The notes: a model not told the origin generated them from the letters alone. 64,000 nt of DNA from Flavobacterium sp. 270 (GCF_004368785.1 NZ_SODM01000003.1:620001-684000); one strand, 5' to 3'; positions 47,612 to 55,783 are shown, numbered from the stretch's first letter. A program made the numbers and translations.

Positions 47612-48502
47612 ATGATTAATATTAAAAAATATGCAGCAATAGATATTGGGTCAAATGCCATGAGGCTTCTGATATCGAATGTTGTAGAACAAGACGGCAA
47701 AGAACCTCAGTTTAATAAGAGTTCGCTTGTTCGTGTGCCAATTCGTTTGGGACAAGATGCCTTTACTGTAGGAGAAATTTCAGAAGAAAATATAGATCGA
47801 ATGGTTGATGCTATGAAAGCATTTAACCTTTTAATGAAAGTGCATAAAGTTGAACGTTATATGGCGTTTGCAACCTCTGCAATGCGCGAAGCTTACAACG
47901 CAAAAGAAGTAGTGGCTTTAATTAAAAAGAAAGCCGATATAAAAATCGAAATTATTGATGGAAAAAAAGAAGCGGCGATTATAGCTTCTACCGATTTACA
48001 TCATTTATTAAAAACTGACGAAACGTATCTTTTTGTAGATGTGGGTGGTGGAAGTACAGAGTTTACGCTGTTTTCTGATGGAAAAATGGTCAACTCAAGA
48101 TCTTTCAAAGCTGGAACGGTTCGTTTATTAAATAATATGGTTCATGATGTTGTTTGGGATGAAATTGAAAAATGGATTAAAACTAATACAGCAGATTACG
48201 AGGAAGTTACATTGATTGGTTCTGGAGGAAACATCAATAAATTGTTTAAAATGTCCGGAAAACAGCAAGAAAAACCACTTTCGTACATCTATATCAATTC
48301 ACAATATGCCTTTTTAAATTCATTGACCTACGAACAAAGAATTGCAGAATTAGGTTTAAATTCCGATCGTGCCGACGTAATTATTCACGCAACAAGAATT
48401 TATCTTAATGCAATGAAATGGAGTGGCGCACGCCAAATTTACGTTCCAAAAATTGGACTTTCTGACGGAATTGTAAAAGCAATGTATTACGGTAAAATTT
48501 AA
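47612..48502 (+). CDS. ppx: Exopolyphosphatase / Ppx-GppA family
   Basis: A 296-residue actin-like ATPase-fold phosphatase that removes terminal phosphate from polyphosphate or pppGpp. The phosphate-1 motif is AAIDIGSNAMRLLIS and phosphate-2 is FVDVGGGSTEFTLF, followed by VTLIGSGGNINKLF and a C-terminal RADVIIHATRIYLNAM. It is the short form without the HD domain of E. coli PPX. It lies directly after ppk1, so the cell codes synthesis and breakdown of polyphosphate in one unit. A hairpin terminator follows the stop. Confidence 0.92.
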   Translation: MINIKKYAAIDIGSNAMRLLISNVVEQDGKEPQFNKSSLVRVPIRLGQDAFTVGEISEENIDRMVDAMKAFNLLMKVHKVERYMAFATSAMREAYNAKEVVALIKKKADIKIEIIDGKKEAAIIASTDLHHLLKTDETYLFVDVGGGSTEFTLFSDGKMVNSRSFKAGTVRLLNNMVHDVVWDEIEKWIKTNTADYEEVTLIGSGGNINKLFKMSGKQQEKPLSYIYINSQYAFLNSLTYEQRIAELGLNSDRADVIIHATRIYLNAMKWSGARQIYVPKIGLSDGIVKAMYYGKI

Positions 48503-48506
48503 TTTT

Positions 48507-48600
48507 TTTGCCACGAATTTCACGAATTTACACTAATTTTTATTCCTAAAAAGTAAAAATGATTTATGTAAATTCATGAAATTCGTGGCAAACTTTTTTT
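48507..48600. terminator. Long hairpin terminator after ppx
   Basis: 26-bp arms at 48507-48532 and 48567-48592 match except for one position; the core is GCCACGAATTTCACGAA. A T-run follows on the plus strand (48594-48600), and an upstream T-run would serve the other strand. Similar GCCACGAATTTCACGAATT repeats are common between Flavobacterium genes. Confidence 0.85.
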
Positions 48601-48630
48601 ATAATAAAACAATATCAAATCCAAAAACAA

Positions 48631-49203
48631 ATGAACAAAACCAGACTCGAAGCCTTTAGTGATGGCGTGTTGGCAATCATAATTACGATTATGATTTTAG
48701 AAATAAAAGTGCCACACGGAGATGAATTTGCCGATTTAAAACCGCTTATTCCTAAGTTTTTGAGTTATGTTTTAAGTTTTGTTTATGTTGGAATTTACTG
48801 GAACAACCACCATTATTTACTTCATGGTTTATCAAAAGTAAACGGAAAAATATTGTGGAGCAATCTCCATTTATTGTTTTGGCTGTCGCTTATTCCGGTT
48901 TCTACAGGCTGGATGGGAGAACACAATTTTGCAAAAGCAGCAATGGCATTGTACGGAATCATTTTGTTAGGATCTGCAATAGCTTATATAATTCTTCAAA
49001 AATTAGTATTAAATGTAGAAGGAAAAGATTCGGCTCTGGCAAAAGCTATTGGCAGTGATATAAAAAGTAAAATTTCTACAGTAATGAATATTATAGGTAT
49101 TGCCTCTTCATTTTACAGCGAATGGATTTCGGGAATTTCATACCTAATTATTGCGCTGATATGGCTTGTTCCTGATAAAAGAATAGAAAGAGTCTTTTCT
49201 TAA
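48631..49203 (+). CDS. TMEM175-family (DUF1211) membrane protein, putative K+ channel
   Basis: A 190-residue membrane protein with about six hydrophobic segments. The N-terminal RLEAFSDGVLAIIITIMILEIKVP contains the FSDGVxAI signature of the TMEM175/DUF1211 family, whose bacterial members form tetrameric potassium-permeable channels. A conserved YWNNHHYLLHGL follows in helix 3. The C-terminus ends in charged residues (PDKRIERVFS). It is transcribed in the same direction as the Crp/Fnr-like gene 18 bp downstream. Potassium selectivity is family knowledge, not visible here. Confidence 0.88.
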   Translation: MNKTRLEAFSDGVLAIIITIMILEIKVPHGDEFADLKPLIPKFLSYVLSFVYVGIYWNNHHYLLHGLSKVNGKILWSNLHLLFWLSLIPVSTGWMGEHNFAKAAMALYGIILLGSAIAYIILQKLVLNVEGKDSALAKAIGSDIKSKISTVMNIIGIASSFYSEWISGISYLIIALIWLVPDKRIERVFS

Positions 49204-49221
49204 TGCTATTTCTATAAAATA

Positions 49222-49782
49222 ATGAAAACTGCCTTTCAATCCATTATAACTATACCTGAAGATGAATTAGATCAGCTTGCAGATTTAATTACAATACGAA
49301 AACTCAAAAAAGGAGATTTTTTATTGAAAGAAAATCAGGTCTGCAATGAAATCGTCTTTATAAACAGCGGCATTTTAAGATCGTATTTTTTTAACCATCA
49401 GGGCGATGAAATTACGAATTGTTTTGCTTTTGAAAATGAATTTATGGCTTCGTTTTCAAGCTTTATAACTCAAAAAACTGCAGAAGAAAATATTCAGGCT
49501 CTAGTAGAAACCGAATTGCAGGTTTTAAATCGAAAAGATCTCGAAAAGCTTTATCAATCAAGTATTAGCTGGCAGGAAATTGGCAGGAAAATTGCCGAAA
49601 TGGAATATGTTACGCTTCAAAAAAGAATGATTTCTTTTCAGAAACTTACGGGAAAACAGCGATATGAACAACTTCTTTTAAATCATCAAAAATACATTCA
49701 ACTGATTCCGCTGCAATATTTGGCTTCCTATTTAGGAGTAACACCAAGGCATTTAAGCCGTATTCGTAAAACAGTTTTATAG
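49222..49782 (+). CDS. Crp/Fnr-family transcriptional regulator
   Basis: A 186-residue protein with a cyclic-nucleotide-binding-like beta-barrel (about 10-110; LKKGDFLLKENQVCNEIVFINSGILRSYF) and a C-terminal helix-turn-helix (about 155-182; QLIPLQYLASYLGVTPRHLSRIRK). The cAMP-contact residues of Crp are not evident, as usual in Bacteroidota members, so the ligand is unknown. The gene lies between the TMEM175-like gene and a flavodoxin-fold quinone reductase gene. In related genomes such regulators often sit next to the oxidoreductase or transporter they control. A 6-2-6 palindrome overlaps its stop codon. Confidence 0.88.
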   Translation: MKTAFQSIITIPEDELDQLADLITIRKLKKGDFLLKENQVCNEIVFINSGILRSYFFNHQGDEITNCFAFENEFMASFSSFITQKTAEENIQALVETELQVLNRKDLEKLYQSSISWQEIGRKIAEMEYVTLQKRMISFQKLTGKQRYEQLLLNHQKYIQLIPLQYLASYLGVTPRHLSRIRKTVL

Positions 49783-49793
49783 ACATTTGTCTA
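49780..49793. promoter_or_regulatory. Candidate operator TAGACATTTGTCTA
   Basis: TAGACA and TGTCTA flank a TT spacer, overlapping the regulator's stop codon and lying 45 bp upstream of the oxidoreductase start. It has the dyad symmetry expected of a Crp/Fnr-type site but is shorter than a classic one. Confidence 0.35.
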
Positions 49794-49837
49794 GTAAAAC
49801 TTTTCATCAGGATTATATTTTTGTAAAAAATATATCC

Positions 49838-50416
49838 ATGAAAAAAATACTGATTATAAACGGACACCCAAATGCATCAAGTTTTAATTTCGGAATTGCG
49901 GATTCGTATAAAAATGGTGCAGTCGCTTCTGGCGCACAAGTAGAAACCATAACAATTGCCAATTTAAAATTTAACCCAAATCTAGAGTTTGGTTATCAAA
50001 AAAGAACAGAATTAGAGCCCGATTTGATTGAATCGTGGCAGAAAATCAAAAACGCAGATCATTTAGTCTGGATTCATCCTGTTTGGTGGGGTGGACTTCC
50101 GGCAATTACAAAAGGATTTATTGATAGATTGTTTTTACCCGGAATGGCGTTTCAATACAAAGAAAATTCTGTTTGGTGGGACAAGTTGCTAAAAGGAAAA
50201 ACAGCACATATTATCACAACATTAGATCAGCCGGGCTGGTATTACAGATTGTTCTTTGGAAGACCAAGTGTTAATCAGTTAAAAAAATCAACGTTAGAAT
50301 TCTGCGGCGTAAAACCTGTAAAAGTCAGTTATATCGGAATCATCAAAACTGCAGGCGATTTGCAAAGACAAAAATGGCTGGCAGAAATTTATGATTTTGG
50401 ATTAAAGAACAAATAA
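49838..50416 (+). CDS. NAD(P)H:quinone oxidoreductase-like flavoprotein
   Basis: A 192-residue flavodoxin-fold protein of the NQO1/KefF/YwrO type, which reduces quinones or related compounds with NAD(P)H using FMN or FAD. The N-terminus KKILIINGHPNASSFNFGIADSYKNGA and the segment HLVWIHPVWWGGLPAITKGFIDRLFLPGMAF are diagnostic. I choose ATG 49838: translation from 49787 would add residues without family similarity. It follows the Crp/Fnr-like regulator by about 55 bp, which may control it. Physiological substrate unknown. Confidence 0.9.
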   Translation: MKKILIINGHPNASSFNFGIADSYKNGAVASGAQVETITIANLKFNPNLEFGYQKRTELEPDLIESWQKIKNADHLVWIHPVWWGGLPAITKGFIDRLFLPGMAFQYKENSVWWDKLLKGKTAHIITTLDQPGWYYRLFFGRPSVNQLKKSTLEFCGVKPVKVSYIGIIKTAGDLQRQKWLAEIYDFGLKNK

Positions 50417-50429
50417 TATTCAGTAAAAA

Positions 50430-52216
50430 TTACGCATTTAAATCCAATCCAAATGTTGTACGCAGAAGTTCAATATTTGGATTTATTTCTAATAGACGAT
50501 TGTATCTATCCTGATCGTTAAGGCTTCGTTTGCTTTCAACAGCTTCGTTTACAATTATTTCAATCGTAATGTCATGATTATGCAAATGACCTTTTAGATG
50601 TCCCAAAAGACCAGGAAGCTGTCCTTCAAAATCTAATTTAGAACCTTCATTAGGCAGTTCCAAAGTAATTACAGTTCCGTTTAAAGTAGGGTCATTAATC
50701 AATAATAAAGATTCCATAATCTTAGAACCTTTTTCTCCCAGACGCTGTGCATATTTGTTCCATTGCAGCAACATATCTGTTTCGTTAAACTCTTCTGTTG
50801 GTAAATTTGTAGTAGGTTTTACGTAAGATTTACTGCTGGCTTCCAGTTCTTTTTTCTTGCGGATGCTGGCTAAAGAAAATGCAGAAACCTTCGGTTCATT
50901 ATTAGTTTCAGTTTTCGGAGTTTCAACAGGAGCATTTTTAGGCTCAGTTGCAGTCTCTTTTACTTGTTCTGTATTTGAAACGTGAGGTTTATCATTAGAA
51001 TTTCCCTCCCCAGAATTTGGAATTTGGGTTTTGTTATTTGGAATTTCTCCCTGAGGATTTGGATTTTGGGATTTATTAGTTGAAATTTCTGTTATAGAAT
51101 AACCTCCATTTTTAAAATAAACCGGTGGAATTATGAATTGCTCAGCTTTTTTTTTTCTCCATCAAAGTTGATAGAGGCCAATTGCATCAAACATAATTCA
51201 ACTAAAAGACGCTGATTCTGACTCAATTTGTATTTTAAATCACAGTCATTTGCAATATCAATTCCTTTTAATAAAAAGTCTTGCGTGCATTTTTGCGCCT
51301 GAACACCATACATTTGTTGTGCTTGTTCACCAACTTCAAGTAAAGCGATAGTTGCAGGAGTTTTGCTTACTAATAAATCTCTAAAATGAGAAGCCAGACC
51401 AGCAATAAAATGATGTCCGTCAAAACCTTTTGCAAGGATATCATTATAAGCTAATAAAAGATCTGGGATTTTATTTTCTAAAAGTAAATCAGTAATCGAA
51501 ATATAGGTTTCGTAATCTAAAACATTTAAGTTTTCGGTTACAGCCTGACGTGTTAAGTTTGTACCGCAATACGAAACCACACGGTCAAAAATAGATAAAG
51601 CATCACGCATCGCACCATCTGCTTTTTGGGCAATAATGTGCAAAGCATCATCTTCAAAATTAATTCCCTGACTTTGTGCCACATCAGCCAAATGCTCTTT
51701 AGCATCTTTTACCGTGATTCTTTTGAAATCAAAGATCTGACAACGCGATAAAATCGTCGGGATAATTTTATGTTTCTCTGTAGTTGCGAGGATAAAAATT
51801 GCATGTTTTGGCGGTTCTTCTAATGTTTTAAGAAAAGCATTAAAAGCGGCCGAAGACAACATATGAACCTCGTCAATAATATAAACTTTATATTGACCAG
51901 TTTGTGGTGGGATTCGAACCTGATCAATCAGACTTCTAATATCATCAACCGAGTTGTTTGAAGCAGCATCTAATTCAAAAACGTTAAATGCAAAATCTTC
52001 ATTAGGATCATCATATCCAGGCTGATTTATTTTTCGGGCCAAGATACGCGCGCAGGTCGTTTTTCCAACTCCACGAGGTCCTGTAAATAATAAAGCAGAA
52101 GCAAGGTGATTGCTTTCTATGGCATTTAGCAAAGTGTTGGTAATGGCTTTCTGCCCCACAACATCCTTAAAGGTCTGCGGGCGATATTTACGAGCCGATA
52201 CTACAAATTGTTCCAT
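50430..52216 (-). CDS. dnaX: DNA polymerase III subunits tau/gamma (dnaX) with a frameshift site
   Basis: Clamp-loader ATPase gene. The zero frame encodes 361 residues (52216-51131): start KYRPQTFKDVVGQ, Walker A GPRGVGKT, DEVHMLSSAAFNAFLKTLEEPP, sensor SRC region. It stops five codons after a run of ten A residues (minus strand, 51156-51147). In the -1 frame the sequence is open from GCTGAG through a low-complexity linker (about 120 residues) to a C-terminal domain (50774-50430) with LLQWNKYAQRLGEKGSKIMES, ending at the shared conserved end. I checked this stretch codon by codon and found no stop. A -1 shift gives a 595-residue tau; no shift gives a 361-residue gamma. This parallels E. coli (A AAA AAG ribosomal shift) and Thermus (A-run slippage). 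An assembly error in the A-run is the alternative. Confidence 0.9.
51147..51156 (-). promoter_or_regulatory. A10 slippery run in dnaX
   Basis: On the coding strand the sequence is GGAG, ten A, then GCTGAG. Zero frame: GAA AAA AAA AAG CTG AGC AAT TCA TAA. Slipping back one base, or one extra A in the mRNA, gives GAA AAA AAA AAA GCT GAG and continues into tau. GGAG just before the run resembles a Shine-Dalgarno sequence but is closer than in E. coli. No strong downstream stem was seen. Confidence 0.8.
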
Positions 52217-52400
52217 ATTCTTTTTTATTCGATAGCAAATATAGAGTATAATTTAATGAATTAAAAATTTAAAAATTGAAAGATTTTTAAGTGTTTGAAG
52301 AACTGCTGGTTTTATTATTTGTTATTAATATAATTAGAAAAATTGAGGTTAATTTTAGATGAAATTTTAATTTTTTTAGTGAAAATCAAAGTTATTTTTT

Positions 52401-52536
52401 TTTGAATAGCCGTTGGTTTTAACCAACGGGCATTGTAATTCTTGTAATTGGCTTTAGCCGAATTTAAAGTTAATTTGGCTAAAGCCAAGAATGTGTTCTT
52501 TTTGTTTCCGTTGGTTAAAACCAACGGCTATTCAAA
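52401..52536. repeat. Nested palindromic repeat downstream of the dnaX promoter region
   Basis: Perfect 29-bp arms lie at 52401-52429 and 52508-52536. Each arm itself contains a palindrome (CCGTTGGTT, two bases, AACCAACGG). An inner pair, TTGGCTTTAGCC (52448-52459) and GGCTAAAGCCAA (52477-52488), also has internal symmetry. The RNA or DNA could therefore fold as one long hairpin or as a cross of several. The remaining 385-bp gap (52217-52601) is AT-rich with no gene. Confidence 0.88.
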
Positions 52537-52601
52537 TAGGATTTTTTTATTTATAATATAAAATGTGTTATTTTTAAGACATATAAGAAAGCAAAATTAA
52601 G

Positions 52602-53315
52602 ATGAAAATCATAACTTGGAATTGCAATATGGCTTTCAGAAAAAAAGCCGAATTTATTTTGGTTCATCAGCCAGATATTCTCGTAATTCCTGAATGTGAA
52701 AATATAGAAAGATTAAAATTTTCTAAAGATATTCCGTTGCCGACAGATATACTTTGGTACGGCACCAACCAGCACAAAGGACTTGGCGTTTTTTCGTATA
52801 GTGATTACAGATTCGAACTTATGAATTGCCATAATCCAGATTTCAAAAATGTGCTTCCAATTGCCGTTACAAACGGAAAAATAGATTTTACGCTGTTTGC
52901 TATTTGGGCAAATAATCCGCAGGACAAAGACGGACAATATGTAACACAGGTTTGGAAAGCGATTAATTATTATGAAAACCTGATTACTGAAACCAAAACC
53001 ATTTTAATCGGCGATTTTAACAGCAATACTATTTGGGACAAACCCAGAAGAGCAGGTAATCATTCTACCGTTGTAAGTAAATTGGCGGAGAAAAACATCT
53101 ATAGTGTTTACCATAAATTCTACAATCAGGAACAAGGAAAAGAAATACATCCCACTTTATTTTTGTATCGCCATGAAAATAAGCCGTATCATCTTGATTA
53201 TTGTTTTGCTTCTAATGATTTTATTGAAGTTTTAGAAAATGTTGAAATAGGAACTTATGAAGATTGGAAAACGTACAGCGATCATAAACCTTTGATTGTT
53301 ACTTTTGGAATATGA
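52602..53315 (+). CDS. Endonuclease/exonuclease/phosphatase-family hydrolase
   Basis: A 237-residue cytosolic protein of the EEP superfamily (DNase I/ExoIII fold). It starts MKIITWNCNMAFRKKAEFI with the Asn metal ligand, has PDILVIPECEN (Glu ligand), ILIGDFNSNTIWDK (Asp/Asn pair) and ends with YSDHKPLIVTFGI (Asp-His pair). The catalytic set is therefore complete. Substrate could be DNA, RNA or a phosphoester; no signal peptide is present, so it is not a secreted nuclease. The stop overlaps the next gene by 4 nt (ATGA). Confidence 0.87.
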   Translation: MKIITWNCNMAFRKKAEFILVHQPDILVIPECENIERLKFSKDIPLPTDILWYGTNQHKGLGVFSYSDYRFELMNCHNPDFKNVLPIAVTNGKIDFTLFAIWANNPQDKDGQYVTQVWKAINYYENLITETKTILIGDFNSNTIWDKPRRAGNHSTVVSKLAEKNIYSVYHKFYNQEQGKEIHPTLFLYRHENKPYHLDYCFASNDFIEVLENVEIGTYEDWKTYSDHKPLIVTFGI

Positions 53316-53821
53316 AAATTATATTAGAAAAGAATCTAGATTTTAGACAATTTCAGAATTTGATTATTTTGATTTTTTGTTGCGTTATGGTGTTGTTGGG
53401 AATGCTTAATTCATTGGAATTAAGGGATTATATTTTTATGAAATCTTTCTTGTTTCTTTTTACAATTGTACTCTTTGCAATTTTGTTTTCTAAAAAAGGT
53501 ATGTATGTCCGTGATAATAATCTTTACATAGCTGTTTTTTTATTTGGATTTTTATTAAAAAAGAAACTTATAATTACAAGTCAATATCAAAAAGTCTCTG
53601 TAATAAAAGGTAAACTTTCAACCAATTATAATTATTCATCTAAAATTGAAATATTTCATAATTGGGAACCAGATTTAAATTATTCTGTTGATTACTTTTC
53701 GATAATTATGATTAATGAAGATCTGAATTCTGGAAAAAAGATTATTAGTATTACCAAATCAAAAAAAGTAAAAATTGCGATTGATTTTATTCTAAAAAAT
53801 ACAAACCTAAAATACTCATAG
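53312..53821 (+). CDS. Membrane protein of unknown function
   Basis: A 169-residue protein with two or three hydrophobic helices in the first half (LIILIFCCVMVLLGML, FLFLFTIVLFAILFS and possibly YIAVFLFGFLL) and a soluble C-terminal half with strand-rich, charged sequence (VSVIKGKLSTNYNYSSKIEIFHNWEPDLNY). The pattern suggests a PH-domain-like tail on a small membrane anchor, but no motif was confirmed. It starts in the ATGA overlap with the EEP gene, so the two are translationally coupled. Confidence 0.65.
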   Translation: MKIILEKNLDFRQFQNLIILIFCCVMVLLGMLNSLELRDYIFMKSFLFLFTIVLFAILFSKKGMYVRDNNLYIAVFLFGFLLKKKLIITSQYQKVSVIKGKLSTNYNYSSKIEIFHNWEPDLNYSVDYFSIIMINEDLNSGKKIISITKSKKVKIAIDFILKNTNLKYS

Positions 53822-53938
53822 ATTTATTTATAATTACTTTCTCTTACTGGGAAAAATATAAAAACTGTAAGATTATCTTGTAAGATTTTGGATTCTAATT
53901 GCTTTAATTTTAGCTATTTAAATTTAAAAAATAGCGTT

Positions 53939-54418
53939 ATGAAAATTAGATCAATTTTATTAGGAATCAGTTTGGCTTTTTCTTTGTTTGCTTGTGCTCC
54001 AAAAGATGCAGATATTCAGAAAAACATTGCTTTAAAACTAGGAGATAAACCAGAAGTACAAGTTACAGTAGTAGAGGGTGTTGCAACTATTACAGGTTTA
54101 TGTAAAGATGAGGCCTTTAAACAACAAACAGAAAATATTGTAAAAGGAGTAAAAGGGGTAAAATCTGTAGTGAATGCCTGCGAAATTCCGGTTGCAAATG
54201 TAGAACCTGCGGCAGCTGCCGTAATTATTAATTCTGATGCAGATTTAGATAAATCGGTAAGCAAACTGGTAAAAGATTATGAAGGAGTAAGTGCAACTGT
54301 AGTTGGCGGTGTAGTAACGCTTTCGGGAGAAATCAAAAGAAATCAATTACAACCTTTAATGCAAAGTGTACAGGAATTGAAACCTAAGAAAGTTGAAAAC
54401 AAATTAACTATTAAATAA
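53939..54418 (+). CDS. Lipoprotein with two BON domains
   Basis: A 159-residue lipoprotein. The signal peptide ends in a lipobox (LFAC). Two BON domains follow, about 25-85 (ALKLGDKPEVQVTVVEGVATITGLCKDEA, VKGVKSVVNA) and about 100-158 (VSKLVKDYEGVSATVVGGVVTLSGEIKR, LKPKKVENKLTI). BON domains bind phospholipid surfaces; OsmY and BamE-like partners are examples. I choose ATG 53939; a TTG start upstream adds residues that do not fit a signal. It is followed after 7 bp by a BON-LysM protein, so both may act together in the envelope or under osmotic stress. Confidence 0.85.
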   Translation: MKIRSILLGISLAFSLFACAPKDADIQKNIALKLGDKPEVQVTVVEGVATITGLCKDEAFKQQTENIVKGVKGVKSVVNACEIPVANVEPAAAAVIINSDADLDKSVSKLVKDYEGVSATVVGGVVTLSGEIKRNQLQPLMQSVQELKPKKVENKLTIK

Positions 54419-54425
54419 TAATGTT

Positions 54426-54797
54426 ATGAGTTTACAAGATAAATACAGACAGTTAACAGATTTGGCGGCCGATTTAAGAATTTCAAATTTGCAAGTAAGA
54501 GAACAAGATAATGTACTTTATATAGACGGCACAGCAAAATCGGCAGGAGAAAAAGATCAGCTTTGGGACGCTTACAACAAATTAGATCCCGATTACAGAT
54601 CGGCAGATGTTGTAATGAATATTGAAGTGCAGCAGGAAATTGCAAGAGAATATACGGTTGAAAACGGAGATTCTCTTTCTAAAATCGGAAAAGCATACGG
54701 CGTTTCCTGGCAGTCAATTTTTGAAGCCAATAAAGATATCATCAAAAATCCAGACCTAATTCAAGTTGGCTGGAAATTGAAAATACCAACAGAATAA
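54426..54797 (+). CDS. BON-LysM protein (Kbp/YgaU-like)
   Basis: A 123-residue protein without a signal peptide. The N-terminal half (about 1-68; LRISNLQVREQDNVLYIDGTAKSAGEKDQLW) is BON-like, and the C-terminal half (about 76-121; REYTVENGDSLSKIGKAYGVSWQSIFEANKDI, ending GWKLKIP) is a LysM domain. The same arrangement defines E. coli Kbp (YgaU), a cytoplasmic potassium-binding protein. The match is by domain order; potassium binding is inferred from the family. It follows the BON lipoprotein by 7 bp. Confidence 0.88.
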   Translation: MSLQDKYRQLTDLAADLRISNLQVREQDNVLYIDGTAKSAGEKDQLWDAYNKLDPDYRSADVVMNIEVQQEIAREYTVENGDSLSKIGKAYGVSWQSIFEANKDIIKNPDLIQVGWKLKIPTE

Positions 54798-54820
54798 ATT
54801 TGAATAAATCTCAAAAAAAG

Positions 54821-54873
54821 AAATTCCAAATTCCAATTGTAAGACACTAAATTGGAATTTGGAATTTTTTTAT
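54821..54873 (+). terminator. Hairpin terminator after the BON-LysM gene
   Basis: AAATTCCAAATTCCAATT (54821-54838) pairs perfectly with AATTGGAATTTGGAATTT (54850-54867) and is followed by T residues. The AATTCC unit recurs at 54998-55020 and in other gaps. Confidence 0.87.
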
Positions 54874-54922
54874 TAAAGTTCAATCGATATGATTGCAAAG
54901 CCTTTATCTGTATTTTGTGTCC

Positions 54923-54983
54923 TCCTGAGCGAAGTCGAAGGAAAGCGTAAAGTAACCATAAAGTCCTTCGACTTCGCTCAGGA
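54923..54983. repeat. 20-bp inverted repeat (GAGCGAAGTCGAAGGA family)
   Basis: Perfect arms TCCTGAGCGAAGTCGAAGGA (54923-54942) and its complement (54964-54983) surround a 21-nt spacer. Same family as 24718-24820. With the AATTCC hairpin it fills the 249-bp gap 54798-55046; no gene seen there. Confidence 0.9.
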
Positions 54984-55046
54984 TGACATGGCCAAAAGCA
55001 CATTGGAATTTGGAATTTCTTTTTATTGGGAATTCTTTTAAAAAAA

Positions 55047-55340
55047 TCACCTTCCCTTTATACTCAATTCCAGTAATATCTGTGCAGTTTCCGAATCCGA
55101 ATCTGCAGAAAAACCTGCTACATAAACTCCTTTTTTACCAGAATTTGATTTAATTCCGTAAACAACTGCCTCATCGCCCGGGTCAGATTCCCCTTCGTAT
55201 CGATACACATGTACAATTTCAAATTTTTCGGGATTCTTTTTTATAGCGTCAGAGTTTAAATTAAAGTCGCACGTAAATCCTTTTTCATTCAATTGATCTA
55301 ATGCTTTTGAAACAGTCGCGTAATGATACATTCTACTCAT
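55047..55340 (-). CDS. Small conserved hypothetical protein
   Basis: A 97-residue soluble protein with alternating helix and strand: [82 protein letters not shown]. Related proteins in Flavobacteria are, as far as I recall, often labelled phosphoribosylpyrophosphate synthetase, but 97 residues cannot hold that enzyme and no PRPP motif is present. The protein is probably a real family of unknown function. It is divergent from the RNase P RNA gene. Confidence 0.7.
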   Translation of the reverse strand: MSRMYHYATVSKALDQLNEKGFTCDFNLNSDAIKKNPEKFEIVHVYRYEGESDPGDEAVVYGIKSNSGKKGVYVAGFSADSDSETAQILLELSIKGR

Positions 55341-55455
55341 GATAATTGAATTTTAAAATTATGGATTTTAAAGATAACCAATTTAAAATTAAAAAGTTAT
55401 GAAATTGGTTCGAAAATCTAAATTTTAAAATCCCGATTCTTCAGTTATAAAGTAT

Positions 55456-55463
55456 TACTTTTG
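55456..55463 (+). promoter_or_regulatory. -7 box of the RNase P RNA promoter
   Basis: TACTTTTG, an exact TAnnTTTG match, lies directly before the RNase P RNA 5' arm at 55468, so transcription should start within a few bases of it. Confidence 0.6.
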
Positions 55464-55780
55464 CCGCGCAGACCGCCTTATCGTCGTTCCGATTTATCGG
55501 GAGGGAGGAAAGTCCGGACACCACAGAGAAGCATAGCGGGTAACCCCCGTCGGTCTTAGAAATAGGGCAAGGACAAGTGCAACAGAAAGTATGTACAGGT
55601 AATGCTGTAGTGAAACCAGGTAAACTCTATGCGGTGAAATACCAAGTATATCAGCATTTAAGGGCTTCTCGTTCGTTGCTGAAGGGTAGGTAGCTTGAGT
55701 CTCGCAGTAATGCGGGATCTAGATAAATGATAAGGCTCTGATTTATCAGAGACAGAATCCGGCTTATAGGTCTGCATTTT
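55464..55780 (+). ncRNA. rnpB: RNase P RNA, bacterial class A
   Basis: The catalytic RNA of RNase P, which cuts the 5' leader from tRNA precursors. The conserved core GAGGAAAGTCCGGAC (about 55504-55518) followed by CACAGA, and the 3' core ACAGAATCCGGCTTATAGG, are universal RNase P segments. The P1 helix is formed by GCAGACC (55468-55474) and GGTCTGC (55769-55775), with T residues after it. The length of about 310 nt is normal. Exact ends are uncertain by a few bases. An open reading frame on the opposite strand over this region is not a gene. Confidence 0.96.
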
Positions 55781-55783
55781 TTA

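Noticed and set aside
50430..50774. Separate 114-residue gene downstream of a short dnaX
   Set aside because: The frame is open upstream all the way to the A10 run, and the sequence is the tau C-terminal region, so it is part of dnaX.
50430..52216. dnaX as a pseudogene broken by a frameshift
   Set aside because: The break lies exactly at a ten-A run with a prompt stop in one frame and a full open tau frame in the other, as expected for regulated slippage. A sequencing error remains possible.
52315..52524. Minus-strand open frame in the dnaX-EEP gap
   Set aside because: It consists mostly of the palindromic repeat and AT-rich sequence, with low-complexity translation.
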